Shown: positions 9,901-19,100 of the stretch, one piece after another
Numbering within the stretch: position 1 is the first letter of the stretch
Layout of the letters: each line of letters starts with the position of its first letter
Assembly: GCA_017743475.1 (NCBI GenBank)
Contig: JAGHYV010000025.1
Coordinates: forward strand, 1 to 54,845
Origin: Roseiflexus sp.
GTDB taxonomy: Bacteria; Chloroflexota; Chloroflexia; Chloroflexales; Roseiflexaceae
Direction: 5' to 3'
Length of the DNA: 54,845 nucleotides
Notes under the pieces: generated by a model
Seen by the model: only the letters and a program-made list of their open reading frames with translations
The model's database searches: none
Told to the model about the DNA's origin: nothing
Position numbers and translations under genes: made by a program

Positions 9901-12596
9901 CGAAAGCCGGCACGAACCTCTTCGGCGAAGAGATCGAAAGGCAGCGAAAACGCCCGATTGCGCTGCGCATGGCGCCTTGCATCCCCTTCGGGGAAGAGAT
10001 CGAGCGGCACGGCCAGCGGATATCTCGCCGCACGGAGCTTGTTGTAGGCCTCGCTGTTCACGTAAGCGGGATAGGCCCGGAGTTCGGTGCTGGTCGCCTT
10101 GGTGTTCGGCAGGAGTTGGGCGAAGAAATTGGTTGTAGCCTTCTTCTTGAGCAGGTACGTCGCATCGGTGCCGTGCACCACCCAGCGGTTGGGGTCAGAC
10201 GGGTTGACCTGCGACAAGGTGAAGTCGCTCCCATAAGCAACGTTTTTGGTATCCAGTGCTGCTTTGACCGCGGCCTTCGCCTCCACAGGGTCGGCTGGGA
10301 TCGCGATTAGTCCCGGCAGCTCCACGTCGTTGTCCCCAGCTGCATCAACGGCGCGTTCGAGCACCTCACACACCAGGTCCACGTATGGCAAGGTTGTGAG
10401 CGCATTCTCGCAATTGAGTTCGATATAACCCAGATCAGGGCGTCGGTCGAAAAGGATGTCGCGAACCGAATGGTATCCGCCACCGGCCTTGGGCCTCAGG
10501 CTTGAGCGGTCTCGCAGGTACATGAGCAGGTTGGTGAAGTAGGCGGCGGGACTGAGGGCTGACCGGCAGTGCTCGCAGTGACAGATGTCGCCAGTCTGGA
10601 AGAGGTTGTTCCAGTTCGGGAACCTTGCAAGGTCGGGGTGGCTGCTCTTTAGCACGCCCGGCAGCACGCCAGAGTCAAAAGATGCCAGATCGCCGACGAT
10701 GATGAGCACCGCAGCGTGCGTATCGGCGGCACGGTTCCAAGCTGCTCGCGCAAGCTCTGGCGTGAACCCCTGGCGCTCGCCATAGCGCCGGACGAACTCG
10801 CTCTCACCCAGCCGATAGACCATCTGCGCCGAGTGCAATCCGTCCGCCAGCAGCGCATCGGTCGCCTCGAAGGTGGGAGCCAGCTTGAAGACGCGCTGGA
10901 CGGCCTTGAGCTCGGTTCGGAACGAAGGGTCCTTCGCCAGTGCACCAAGTTCACTCCCGCGTTTTTCGAGGAACTCGTCCACCGACGTGTGCAACAGGTC
11001 AAACTCGGGAAACCGCTCGACCAATTGCCACAACTCCTTGGCGTGCTTGACGCCTGACGCACCGCCAGCGGCAAGCGCCCGCTCCAGCCTACCGGCGAAA
11101 GCCGCCGTGGGGAACGCCTCGCGAAATTGGCGTTCCAGCATGTTCGCGTACAGCTCGGCTTCCGGAGCCTCCATCGCGCCGGTCGGATCTTTGAGACCAA
11201 GTGGCAGTGCCACTTCACCCGCCTTGTGCTTACGCTGGAGGAGATCCACCCATTCACGTGTGCTGAGCTTCGCCAGTTTGCGAATGTCCTCCGGCCGGCG
11301 GATTTTGAACTCCTCCTTGAGCATCCTGACCACTGAGAAGTCGCCCCGCGTCAAGTCTGCCAACGCATACGAGGTGCGTAGATCCGCAATCTCTTCCTTT
11401 GTAAAAGACTTGTCTCGCTCCAGCGCGGCCAGCAAATCCGGTGTCAGCGCCTTATGCTCGTTGAACAGGCGGGCGAATTTCTGTCGTTTTCTTGCGTCTG
11501 CTATACCCGCATGGTCGAGGGCCAACCCGACGAATGCGGGCCCCGACTTCCGGCTTGCCACCAGTCTAGCGGTATATCGCAAGAACACCTCTATCCAACT
11601 GTCAACCTTCTTCCAAAGAACTTCCGGAATTTCTCTTTGGTTAAAACTGACGGTGAGCGCCTTGCGGATGGCGACCGCATCGAGGGAAGGAAGCGCCGCC
11701 AATACATTCTTCATCTGTTCGGTGAGGCTTTGCTGGTCGGTGTACTCGTAAAACGGCGCTCTCAGCACGGCAAACCAGAATTCCGGCTGGATCCGCTGCT
11801 TGGCCAGCCTGTGGGCCATAGCAAAGCGGGCAAGGACAGATTTTTCAAACCCCGTTTCGCCGGAAAGGAAAGTCAGATCCTGATATTGCCCATCTTCCTC
11901 CAGTTGCTCCACGCTCAAGCCTTCGAGCAAAGGCTTTATGTCCTGGCCAATCCGCTCAAACAGTGTCAGCGGGCGTTCTTTTTCTGCCGGAATCGTGAGA
12001 TCTACTTCGGCAATCGGCGGAGCATTGAACAATATCGGCGATGTGACCAGCAAAGAACCATCGGCAGCAAAGGCCTTGACAACCAGGTCTGCGCTGCCTT
12101 TTTCCCTCTTGCGAAACTGGCGTGGGGAATAGCGGATGTGGTAGTAGCCCTCCTTGTTGGTTTGGCTCTCACCCAGTAGTTGTTCACTGCGTAAATCACG
12201 GTCAAAGGCAACAACCTTTACACTGGCGGCAGGAGAGCCATCGGCGAGCCGAACCGTACCTTTTACCTCATAGATGGGTTGCTCTGTGTGTGGTTCGTCC
12301 TTCAGCAGCCCCAACTCCCGAAGAAGCGCATTGAGCGCGTTGGCCGTGGGCTCGTCCACCTCGCCGGTGGGTTGCAGGTTGCGTTCACTTTGAAATACAG
12401 CGACCAGCTCTGCCGTGATCTTGCCGTAGCTTTGCTTGTCACGTTCGGGTGGCAGCGCGGTCAGTAGTTTCTTACGCCTGTCTGCGTCTTTGGCGAGTAT
12501 AAGGCCCCGTTCGAGCAAAAGCTTGAGCGCCTCCTGCAGGTCGGCCACTTGGGGGCCTTGCATTTGTCGTTTCAATGGAAAAGTGATTGTGTTCAT
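3885..12596 (-). CDS. TcA-like giant toxin subunit, N-terminal 2903 residues
   Basis: Component A of a Tc/ABC toxin: a pentameric pore that binds cells and injects the TcB-TcC cargo. Visible order: a peptidoglycan-binding-1-like fold at ~8-95 (QMQGPQVADLQEAL, FQSERNLQPTGEVDEPTANAL); an Ig/prealbumin-like domain ~108-205; helical TcA shell with the conserved cysteine motif CHCEHCRSALSPAAYF near 670; three related ~75-residue modules ~1350-1575, two carrying ITGAPNNI; neuraminidase-like and linker regions; then the classic block WDTVADRLYKIRHCMNIEGV leading into the channel helices. The frame then leaves homology after LAALRKS and stops at a TAG 28 codons later. The ATG overlaps the upstream stop (ATGA), indicating coupled translation. 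With the 2251-3924 ORF the gene would make a ~3,480-aa protein. No signal peptide, as is usual for TcA. Confidence 0.85.
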   Translation of the reverse strand: MNTITFPLKRQMQGPQVADLQEALKLLLERGLILAKDADRRKKLLTALPPERDKQSYGKITAELVAVFQSERNLQPTGEVDEPTANALNALLRELGLLKDEPHTEQPIYEVKGTVRLADGSPAASVKVVAFDRDLRSEQLLGESQTNKEGYYHIRYSPRQFRKREKGSADLVVKAFAADGSLLVTSPILFNAPPIAEVDLTIPAEKERPLTLFERIGQDIKPLLEGLSVEQLEEDGQYQDLTFLSGETGFEKSVLARFAMAHRLAKQRIQPEFWFAVLRAPFYEYTDQQSLTEQMKNVLAALPSLDAVAIRKALTVSFNQREIPEVLWKKVDSWIEVFLRYTARLVASRKSGPAFVGLALDHAGIADARKRQKFARLFNEHKALTPDLLAALERDKSFTKEEIADLRTSYALADLTRGDFSVVRMLKEEFKIRRPEDIRKLAKLSTREWVDLLQRKHKAGEVALPLGLKDPTGAMEAPEAELYANMLERQFREAFPTAAFAGRLERALAAGGASGVKHAKELWQLVERFPEFDLLHTSVDEFLEKRGSELGALAKDPSFRTELKAVQRVFKLAPTFEATDALLADGLHSAQMVYRLGESEFVRRYGERQGFTPELARAAWNRAADTHAAVLIIVGDLASFDSGVLPGVLKSSHPDLARFPNWNNLFQTGDICHCEHCRSALSPAAYFTNLLMYLRDRSSLRPKAGGGYHSVRDILFDRRPDLGYIELNCENALTTLPYVDLVCEVLERAVDAAGDNDVELPGLIAIPADPVEAKAAVKAALDTKNVAYGSDFTLSQVNPSDPNRWVVHGTDATYLLKKKATTNFFAQLLPNTKATSTELRAYPAYVNSEAYNKLRAARYPLAVPLDLFPEGDARRHAQRNRAFSLPFDLFAEEVRAGFRTCNLQRWDLMRTLRGTSAPNNPTDGEIAAEYFGISADPAAEFDEKRLILVADTTTAGQQAVWGETGNADWLREDSDKSVANVKTFLRKTGLEYEELLALLDLPFINPDGDITIRHLDASCDLNKKVIQGLDVQKLDRIHRFLRLWRKLSGWKLWELDLAIRCPGIGDGALNERFLINLYYLDRLKARLGAKTTVEQLCGLFDNLNTRTHFTKPHERRADGLYQSLFLNKQLIQPLDPAFAVAAVDVPESAEKISDHRPVILAALGIREADLEVFAALSRASDGAPYITDDLTLNNLSFLWRHAWLAKLLKFKAEEWKLVLKLLQQDIVRPVGTGVVPCFQDPKTALEFVEKIDHLRNTGFTPDRLNWLLTADRSAKAAVKEADAARFLRALRTDLQAIRAEFDPAQYEFLEPASDVERLEGLLTGLLRQLHRTEAEARFFLETLRDEVVQEMTVVGLPARFRFPEAITGAPNNIRIEYRPVLRFAGTMTAAQRDVLLNDPSLAAVTGLASYQEGIRKLFDTPGSAAPVPDLPAGFTFPATITGAPNNIPIRYEPVVRFTGLMTEEQRTTLLTDATLAAVTDIVAYQQAIDEFFQAPRRALKFLDPVFTAPLATLPEAVDFAHLVDPALARRISYDAEQRLLRVVGILSPADKAALDNLSADTRYRDAVDSLFTQPRTGVFPREQLWLQDTDLEFPLRAPNPSSDNLARNLATAIRKALTYLAKTRAEGLVIQRAAAQLGLTEALARRLLTEYPVYAEQPKTLLARLTGPFADTVDGWFWATRVAALWSKWKITLAEWEHLRSLTANAQLVDFGALPLDSRTPMASGLVDRVLRTSRLLRLRASLPERGTTLLEVLDRLNSGAYATQAAFAADVERLNNEWRATDVQALVAALDLSYPGDYLLAENWERMRRAFYFVESLGTDVETVKTFASAAMGEIQTKTLKSLLRARFGAETWLTLSAEIQDVLRKRKRDALVAYLLAQPKPTDAPTGKWENTNDLYAYYLLDVEMSSCQLTSRLVQAISSVQLFVQRCFMGLEPEVRVEADGPNGDSAWRWWKWMRKYRVWEANRKVWLWPENWIQPELKRDRSPFFKELERELLQNEINQHTVEAAFAHYLEKLDGVAQLEIAGFYQEDDGDNTILHVFGRTTGAEPHQHYYRRYDYRQWTPWEKVDLDIQGDYLIPAVVNKRLFLFWPMFTEVPDEAGNSTVPTPTAGQRSVPVQKAKKRLRLQMAVSEYRQGQWAPKRVSKDYDESEPYEGDIVRRHYTFFPVDRSEIDGRFGVKYSGWSVDGAGNTRARLSGTFEIAGCAGVPVRVDDLQGDFRHAIRPETASTGSYTSFLKWQELPTRYDKQDDLSLENALAIFTRGNHLTEVLRHTPGLFRISPPWHLSYLDRFWLDIPTQPLHTLTANWQFTPSGSWLPFFYADQKRTFFVLPSLEFKHKSDREKWGGVNRLYYPEIKREFRKLEKHFEGLFRAWANALDLTALTVEQRQQVERFLADQVPGETRPPFTNAELRDRLVRFWMHFAHYHLGRISWSLFQSRQFHFLNFYHPFVCDFAKLVHNPVQGIPGLMRRDTQLKNSGFNFARIYQPTDWVVQPGTEDYYPKEVVDFSPDGAYSGYNWELFFHAPLLIANALSKNQRFEEARDWYHFIFNPIGVESAIPGGSVMSKYWITKPFFETTDPAYVQQRIENIMRMLAGDTSVPGYSVQARKALEDQVRDWRTNPFDPHRIANYRTVAYQKTVVMNYLDNLIAWGDYLFRQDSMESINEATQLYILAAEILGPRPKRVPPKDKPPVETFNELEHRLDAMSNALVEIENLVPAPSGEGEGASEAPPLPMLYFCIPHNEKMLRYWDTVADRLYKIRHCMNIEGVVRQLPLFEPPIDPGALVKAVAAGVDISAALADLDAPLPPYRFSVLLQKANEVCNDVKALGAALLSALEKRDAEALSLLRQGQEIRVLEAVKAVREQQIAEAKEYLAALRKSAVRLLMYPTLTWELRVSVAVLTR

Positions 12597-13120
12597 AGCG
12601 ATACACCTTTGCAGCCATTCAGGCCAGGGTATATGTTGACGTTCTCAATCAGTAGTGCAGTTACTAAAGTAACGAAGCTCGCTAAAACATTGCTCATGTT
12701 CAGGTTCTCAACAAAGTAATGCAAGCCACTTTCTTGCATGCTTTTCCTTCCAGCGCGCCAGCCGAGCAGCCATTCAACACCAGAATTACCGTGCCGGACA
12801 ACACCCAACACTGCCTTGGCAAGCGCCATCGGTGCAAAAGGTGCGGCGAATACAGAAAGCATCGCAGCCGGTCTCACGATTTCCAGAATGCCAGCACCCG
12901 TGAGCAATTTCACTGCGTCGCGGGCAACATGTTCTGCGCCGATGGTATCCCAGCTTGCGCCGACCGGATCGAGTAGCACCAGCCTGTCGAACCACACCGT
13001 CGCAATCTCGACCTGCGGAAGCTGCGCGTCTGCAAAAAATGATGAAAGGTCATCGTAATTGGTGTTGTAAGTGGCTAACATCACCATCGGTCGGTAGACA
13101 TTGCCTTTTTTAACTGTCAT
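12593..13120 (-). CDS. 175-aa unknown protein between TcB-TcC and TcA
   Basis: Not recognised. The N-terminal half is soluble-looking and includes the segment ATVWFDRLVLLDPVG. Two hydrophobic stretches follow (about residues 78-110, rich in Ala/Val/Leu, and about 145-168, SFVTLVTALLIENVNIY) that could be membrane helices. It sits between the TcB-TcC gene (3-nt gap) and TcA (4-nt ATGA overlap), so it belongs to the operon. Possible roles are a holin-like release factor, an immunity protein to the TcC tip, or a chaperone; none is shown. No clear ribosome-binding site precedes the ATG. The TcB-TcC TAG stop is in the same frame, two codons upstream, so read-through would fuse the two proteins. 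Base composition is lower in GC than the RHS core, like the toxin tip. Confidence 0.65.
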   Translation of the reverse strand: MTVKKGNVYRPMVMLATYNTNYDDLSSFFADAQLPQVEIATVWFDRLVLLDPVGASWDTIGAEHVARDAVKLLTGAGILEIVRPAAMLSVFAAPFAPMALAKAVLGVVRHGNSGVEWLLGWRAGRKSMQESGLHYFVENLNMSNVLASFVTLVTALLIENVNIYPGLNGCKGVSL

Positions 13121-13123
13121 CGT

Positions 13124-16100
13124 CTATCTATAACTCTCTCTTACCTCCTGGCTCAAACGTCTATTCCAACGTCGCTCATAGTATGAACTGTCATATAAAA
13201 AACCAACAGCGAGCGCGAGATCCCTCAAAAGCTCCAGATTATTACCCATAAGACCACCTGCACGCCCAATTAACTCGGGGAGGAGCCTGTTGTGTTCCTC
13301 ATACCATTGCATCTCCTCCCGAGATAAATCGGTACGACGACTTGGATCTAGAGATGGATCGTACCTAAAGAGGTACTCATCGAGTAGATCAGCTTCAACA
13401 TCAGCCCACGAGTGCGCAGAACCACGTCGAACGACGCTGTGGCCACTGTACATGTGGTAGGCTACTTCAAAATCTGAAGGCAATTGGGTTATGGAAGAAC
13501 GGGGTTGGTAGAAATTTACACTCCTCCAAGCGTGAATAACTAGCTCATGCACTGCAGTCAATCCAAACTCTAATCGCGACCCTATTTCCGATATGGGTCT
13601 GACCACTACGAATACCTCACTTGAATAGCCCTCTGCACTGGCGGGAAAGGTTTCTCCTAACGCTGATTCATTAGCCAACGGCCCTGTACTTAGGCGGATG
13701 ACTGCTGAGGAACTCGTAAGGTCATAAAGTCTTTGCAGCACCCAAGAGACCTCGGGGCGCCCCCGCCCCCGTCTTGCAAGGTCAAGATCGACTTGTAGAA
13801 GGTATCTTCCATCTTGCTCGACGACAGAAATCGCTCTTGATTCGGCTTCCATAAATCTTCTGAATTCTTCGCCGGATAGGCCCAGTTCGTACGCCTGAGC
13901 TGCACCAACTGCATGTAGGTATATTGCAATGGACCGTAATTGCTCATGTGCTGTTCTTTCGCTGACACGCGCTTCTGTATGGCTTCTCCTGTCCGCTTGC
14001 TCAAAATGGTAGCCAAGTTCAACAGATAGTCCGCTGGGGTCTGCGTAGGTTGTGGGATTGCTGTTGCCGTACTGGTAAGAACTTAGTGCGTAAGACGACG
14101 TCGAATACCATAGCGATGTCGATGACGTTACTGAATATGACTCGATGTCTGTTTCGCAATTATTCAGGTCTACATCAAGCAGAATTGCTGGATCAACGCT
14201 ACACCACTTCACAAGCCAACTCACGTAATACCTCGCCCCGTGGTAATACAACCCGCTCTCTTCATCACGCTCCTTGCCGGTGTAGCGGTAGCGCTTGGGC
14301 GTCTCGGTCTGGCTGCGCACGGCCTGATACGAGGTGCTGCCGTAGGGGTAATATTCCTCGTAGGAGATGATCTGAGCTTGGTCATCCAGCTCGAGGCTGG
14401 CCGAGCCGAGGTGGTTCCCGAGCTGGTAGCGGATGAGTTGCGCCGGTGCGGGGTCGCTCCCCTGGGTGCGGGTCTCGACCAGGGCGATGCGCTGCTGGTC
14501 GTCCATGAGGTGCAGTGTCTCGCGCTCGAGGGTCACGTTCTGCCCGTCACCCGCGTATTCACGATAGACCTCGAAGCCGCCCAGATAAATGCGCTCCTTC
14601 ATGCGCGTCGGCGTCTGGTTGGCGGGCGCCTGGCGCTCGGTCACCTTGCGCACGCGCTGGCCCGATGCGTCGTAGACGTAGCAGGTGGTCTCCGGCGTGC
14701 CGCCGTTGTTCACCACCTGCCGCGAGGTGGCCTGGAGTTGGTCCTCGAAGTCCCACCGCATGAGCGGCAGGTGCGGCATGCTCGTCATGTTGCCGTGGAC
14801 GTCGTGGCTGTAGCGTTCGGTATGGGAACCGATGTTGGTGCGGCTTAAGCGGTTGCTGGTCTTGGCGGACTCCAGCAGGCTCGGCTCCTCGTAAGCGTAC
14901 TCGCGCGTCCAATTGCCGTTTGTGGCCTGGTGGATCAGGCGCAGGAAATTGCCCACCGCGTCGTACTCGTAGCGCTCGATGTAACGGCGCATCGCCTGTC
15001 CGTCGTGAGGATGGGGGAGATGCACGCGCGGGGCGTCGTCCCACGAGGTGGGTACGGGGAGATGGGACTGGCCGATGTGCTCGCGGCCCGTGGCCTCGAT
15101 CAGCCGATAGATGGCGTCGTAGGTGTACTCGGCGTGGGGCTCGACGACGGTGTTGTTGAAATAAACGGTCTGCTGGGCGTCGTCGCGGATGCTCGTGATG
15201 TTGCCCGCCGGGTCAAAGGTGTAGCGCAAGTCTTGCAGGACGCCGCCGTTGCGGGTGGTGCGCAGGCGCGTCAGGCGGAAGGTGAGCGGGTCGTAGATGT
15301 AGGTCGTGACCACGCCGTTGCCGTAGGCGATGCGCTCGCGCTGGCCCCTGGCGTTGTAGTCGAGGTCGGCGACGAAGACCGTGGCGGCAGCCGCGCCGCG
15401 CAGGCTGGCTTCGATGCGCTCAAGCAGGTTGGCCTCGTTGTAGGTCGGACGGATGACGCTGCCGTCCGGCGGGCGCAGCTCGACGGGGCGATTGAGGGCA
15501 TCGAAAGCGGTGCGACTGGTGAAGGTCTCGGTCTCCAGCGGGGGCGCGCCGGACCAGTCGGGTGCGGTCTTGTAGTCACGCGCGAGTTGCCGGCGGCTCT
15601 CCAGGAGATTCCCTTTGAAATCGTAGGCGACGTTGGTGATCACGCCAGCCTGATCGAACTGCCGGTAGACCCTGCCGCGGTGGTTTCCGGCCTCGCCCTG
15701 CCCCTCGCCGTATTCCGTGCGCTCGGCCTGACGCTCGCTGTCGTTTTCGGTCACGTACAGTCCCGTAAGCCGGCGCAGGGCATCGTAGGTCATGCGGCGG
15801 GTAAAGCCGCGGCTGTCCCAGGCGCGGATGGGCTTGCCGGTGACGTCGTTCAGCGTCCAGCGCTCGCCCGCCTCCATGCTGGCCTGATGGATGCGGTTGC
15901 CGAGCAGGTCGTAGTCGTAGCGCATGACGATGCGACCCAGCAAATCGCCGTTCTGGACGAGGGCATCGCGCACCGCCCGTTGGTTACCCTCGATGTCCAG
16001 CTCCACGCGGGTGGCGTAGCGCTCTTCGACGGTGCTGCCGTTGCGGCTATAACGATTGTGGGCGAACGTCAGGAAGGCACGTCCCAGGCTGTCGAAATGC

Positions 16101-19100
16101 GCCACAGTGGGTGTTGCGGCATGCACCTCGGTCTTGCGCGCGGCCCGCGTCTCGTTCGTGCGATCGGTCGCGTCAGGATACCGCGCCGCAAAGGCCGCGG
16201 CGTGGGCGGAATCAGTGCGCAGCGCGTGCCAAGCGGGGAGATACTCTGCGTCGGGTAGCCGCCGGAAGAAGTCGCCCACGTCGGGGTCGGTCGTGGGGTC
16301 GAGGAACACGGTGTCGTTGACATCCCAGGTCTCCTGCTGCCAGGGATTGAAGACTACCTTCTCCCAAGTGTGGTTGGGATGCAGGATGGCGACCACCCGC
16401 TCGACCGGGTCGTAGAAGAGCACCAGACTAACGCCGATCTTGACGTCGAACTCGAAGCGGTGGGTGTCGGTGAAGAAGGGTTCGTACTGGCGGACGGGTT
16501 TGCCCTTGTTGTTGAAGATCGTCCAGCCGCTGCCAACCCAGCGGGGACGTACGTCATCCGTGGTCATCACAGGCTGACCGTCGACGCCCACGATGATCCT
16601 GCCGTTGCCATCGCGCCGGGGCACCGGTCCCGGCTCGGCCTGAATCTTCTTTTGGACCTCGCGACCGAAGCCGTCGGAGTAGGAGAAGCTGTGCTGGATT
16701 TTGGTCTGTTGCCCGTTCAGGTCAGACTCGTGGGTTTCGCGGGCCAGGGTGTAGACCACAGCAGGCTGCGGGTTGGCCGTGTCCTTCGTGCGGTGGTAAG
16801 CAAAGAGATCGTAGACCAGCCGGGTAGTGGCCTGTTGCAAGATGCTGTGCGGGTTGGCGAGCGGGTTTTGCAGGTGCGCCAGGATGGTGGTCTCGTCCAG
16901 ATCAGCCGTGAAGTCGGTGAGCGAGTCGCCCAGCGTTTCCTCCGGTTTACCCATCACCGCCGTGCCGACAACCATGCCGAGGGCGTCGAAGGCCACGGCG
17001 CTGCGGTTGCGGTTGGGGTCAGAGACGAGCCACGGCTGCAGCACGCGATAATCATTGGTGCGGCGGGTGATGGCGCCAGTTGCGTTGCGCTCGCCGACAG
17101 TGACGCGGTTGCCGAGGGCGTCTTGCGTCTCTAAAAGCAAGAGGTCATAGGCGTCGTAGGTGAGCGTGGCATCATGACCGAAGGGATCGCGGAAGCGGCG
17201 CGGGAGGAAGAAGTGCGCCATTGCCTCGTCCAGCTCCTGAGCGGCGGGGGCACTCGGGCTGTCGTGGTAGAACACCCGGCCCGACGGAATCCACCAGCGG
17301 CCATCGCCATCGAGGTCCACATAGCCGCCCTGGTCGGCACCCGGTCCACCGAGCACGGCAGCAGGGTTGGGAAGCAAAGCCTGACCGTTGCGCCAGAACA
17401 CTTGAGAGAGCAACCCGGACGTGAAGGCCAGTTTGTAGCTCTCGCCGGGCAGGGCGAGCGATTCGAGTTGCCCCAGCGGGAGCAAATCGCTTAGGTCGTT
17501 GCGGCGATACAGGGTGCGCACCTGCTCGATCAGGCGTTTTTGCTTCGAGACGTGGTCTGCCGTCTGCTCGTAAGGGATTTCTGCTGCCGACGCCAGCAAG
17601 GCAAACCCGTCGCGCGTCCACTCGTCGAAGCTGAAGCGTGTGGCGTTGTTTTCCGGCCTGAATCCGGTCAGTTCGTAGGTGCGCGTCTCTGCCGCGAGCG
17701 GCGTGCGGTAGTCGTCGGCAAGATCAATCGCGTTGGTAACCCGGTTCTCGGTGTAGGTGATGAGGGTCTGCGTCTGTCTGGCGCGGTCGGTGTCGGTCGG
17801 CAGGCTCATGTCCGGCCTGCGGCGGCCGTAGCCAATGGCGACGTCCTTGAGCACGTTACCGTACTCGTCCACCTCCAGCGTGAGCGCGTGTTGAATGCGC
17901 GGATCGGCCGGGTTGCGCTCGTAGTGATAGGTGAGCGCCTCGCGGGGATGGGCGAAGAACACGGCATGGCGATTGGCGCCGCGCCGCTGCACCACGCGGA
18001 TCGTAAAGTTCTGCTCCGTGACGGTGTAGGGATGCTGAGCTTTGTCGGTGCCGTCGAGGGCGTACACCTCCTGGCGCAACATGGAGCCTTTGAGCGCGCG
18101 GCATGCTTCGCGCTCTTCCTCGACGGTCAAGCCGTGAGGTAAAACGGTGTCGGGGAGCAGCAGGGCGCGGGCTTGCGCATCGGTCAGGCCCGGCTCGCGG
18201 TAATACTCGCCCTTATCTTCGGCGCCGAGCAGACCGGCGAAGAAGTCGGACACGTGGCCACGGCCCAGATAGACGCCGGTGTGGAACCAGGTCCGGGTCA
18301 GCACTGGCGGGACGTGGGAGGTGGCGTTCCAGTTGATCGTCCCCTCAGCCCAGCCCTCTCCCCCGTCGGGGGCGAGGGAGGAAAATTCCTCCGTATCCCA
18401 CTGCTCCACCATCCCGAACCCGCGGAACTCGCGCTCCTCGCCGTCGAAGTAGCCGTGGTGGTAGGCGTAGCGGGTGACGAAGCGGTTGCGGCTGATGTGG
18501 TCGTAGGTCTCGACCCGCTCGACCACGTGTACCGGAAACGGCAGCCGCGTGATCCAGGGTTTGCCGGCCCGCTTGTCGGCGAGATAGAACTTGGTCGAAG
18601 GCGCATACTGCACCCGTGTCTCAGCGCCCAGGTTGTTGACGGTCTTGATGAGCAGGTGCGGTTTTTCGGCCATGAGCCGCACGTAGCGCATCGGGCGCCG
18701 GGCATCCCCCGGCAGCGGCGAGGACCAGACCAGGCAGGCGGTGCCGTTGCCGAGCAGGTCCAGCGCCTGGATGTGGACGAGATCGTCCACCTGGGGAAAG
18801 ATCGGCAGCTCGCGCGGCGCGCTCCAACTGTTGCCGGACTGGTTGAAGTAAAGGCGCACGCCGTCGCGGTGCAGGTAGATGATGTCGGTGGTGCCGGAGC
18901 CGTCGATGTCGGCCAGGCGAATACGGCGCTGATCGAATTGGTCGGGTGCATCGAACCACGGTGCATGGTCCATCGTGACCCTGGCGCCGAAGCGGCCGTA
19001 GCCCAGATTGGGCCAGTAGCAGACCTCGCCGTTGCGGATGCGCACGAGATCGGTCAGGCCATCGCCTGACATGTCGGCGAGATAAATGGACTGGGTGCCG

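Noticed and set aside
14930..16258. 442-aa plus-strand ORF
   Set aside because: Opposite-strand shadow of the GC-rich RHS coding region; no domain, no start signal, composition follows the real frame.
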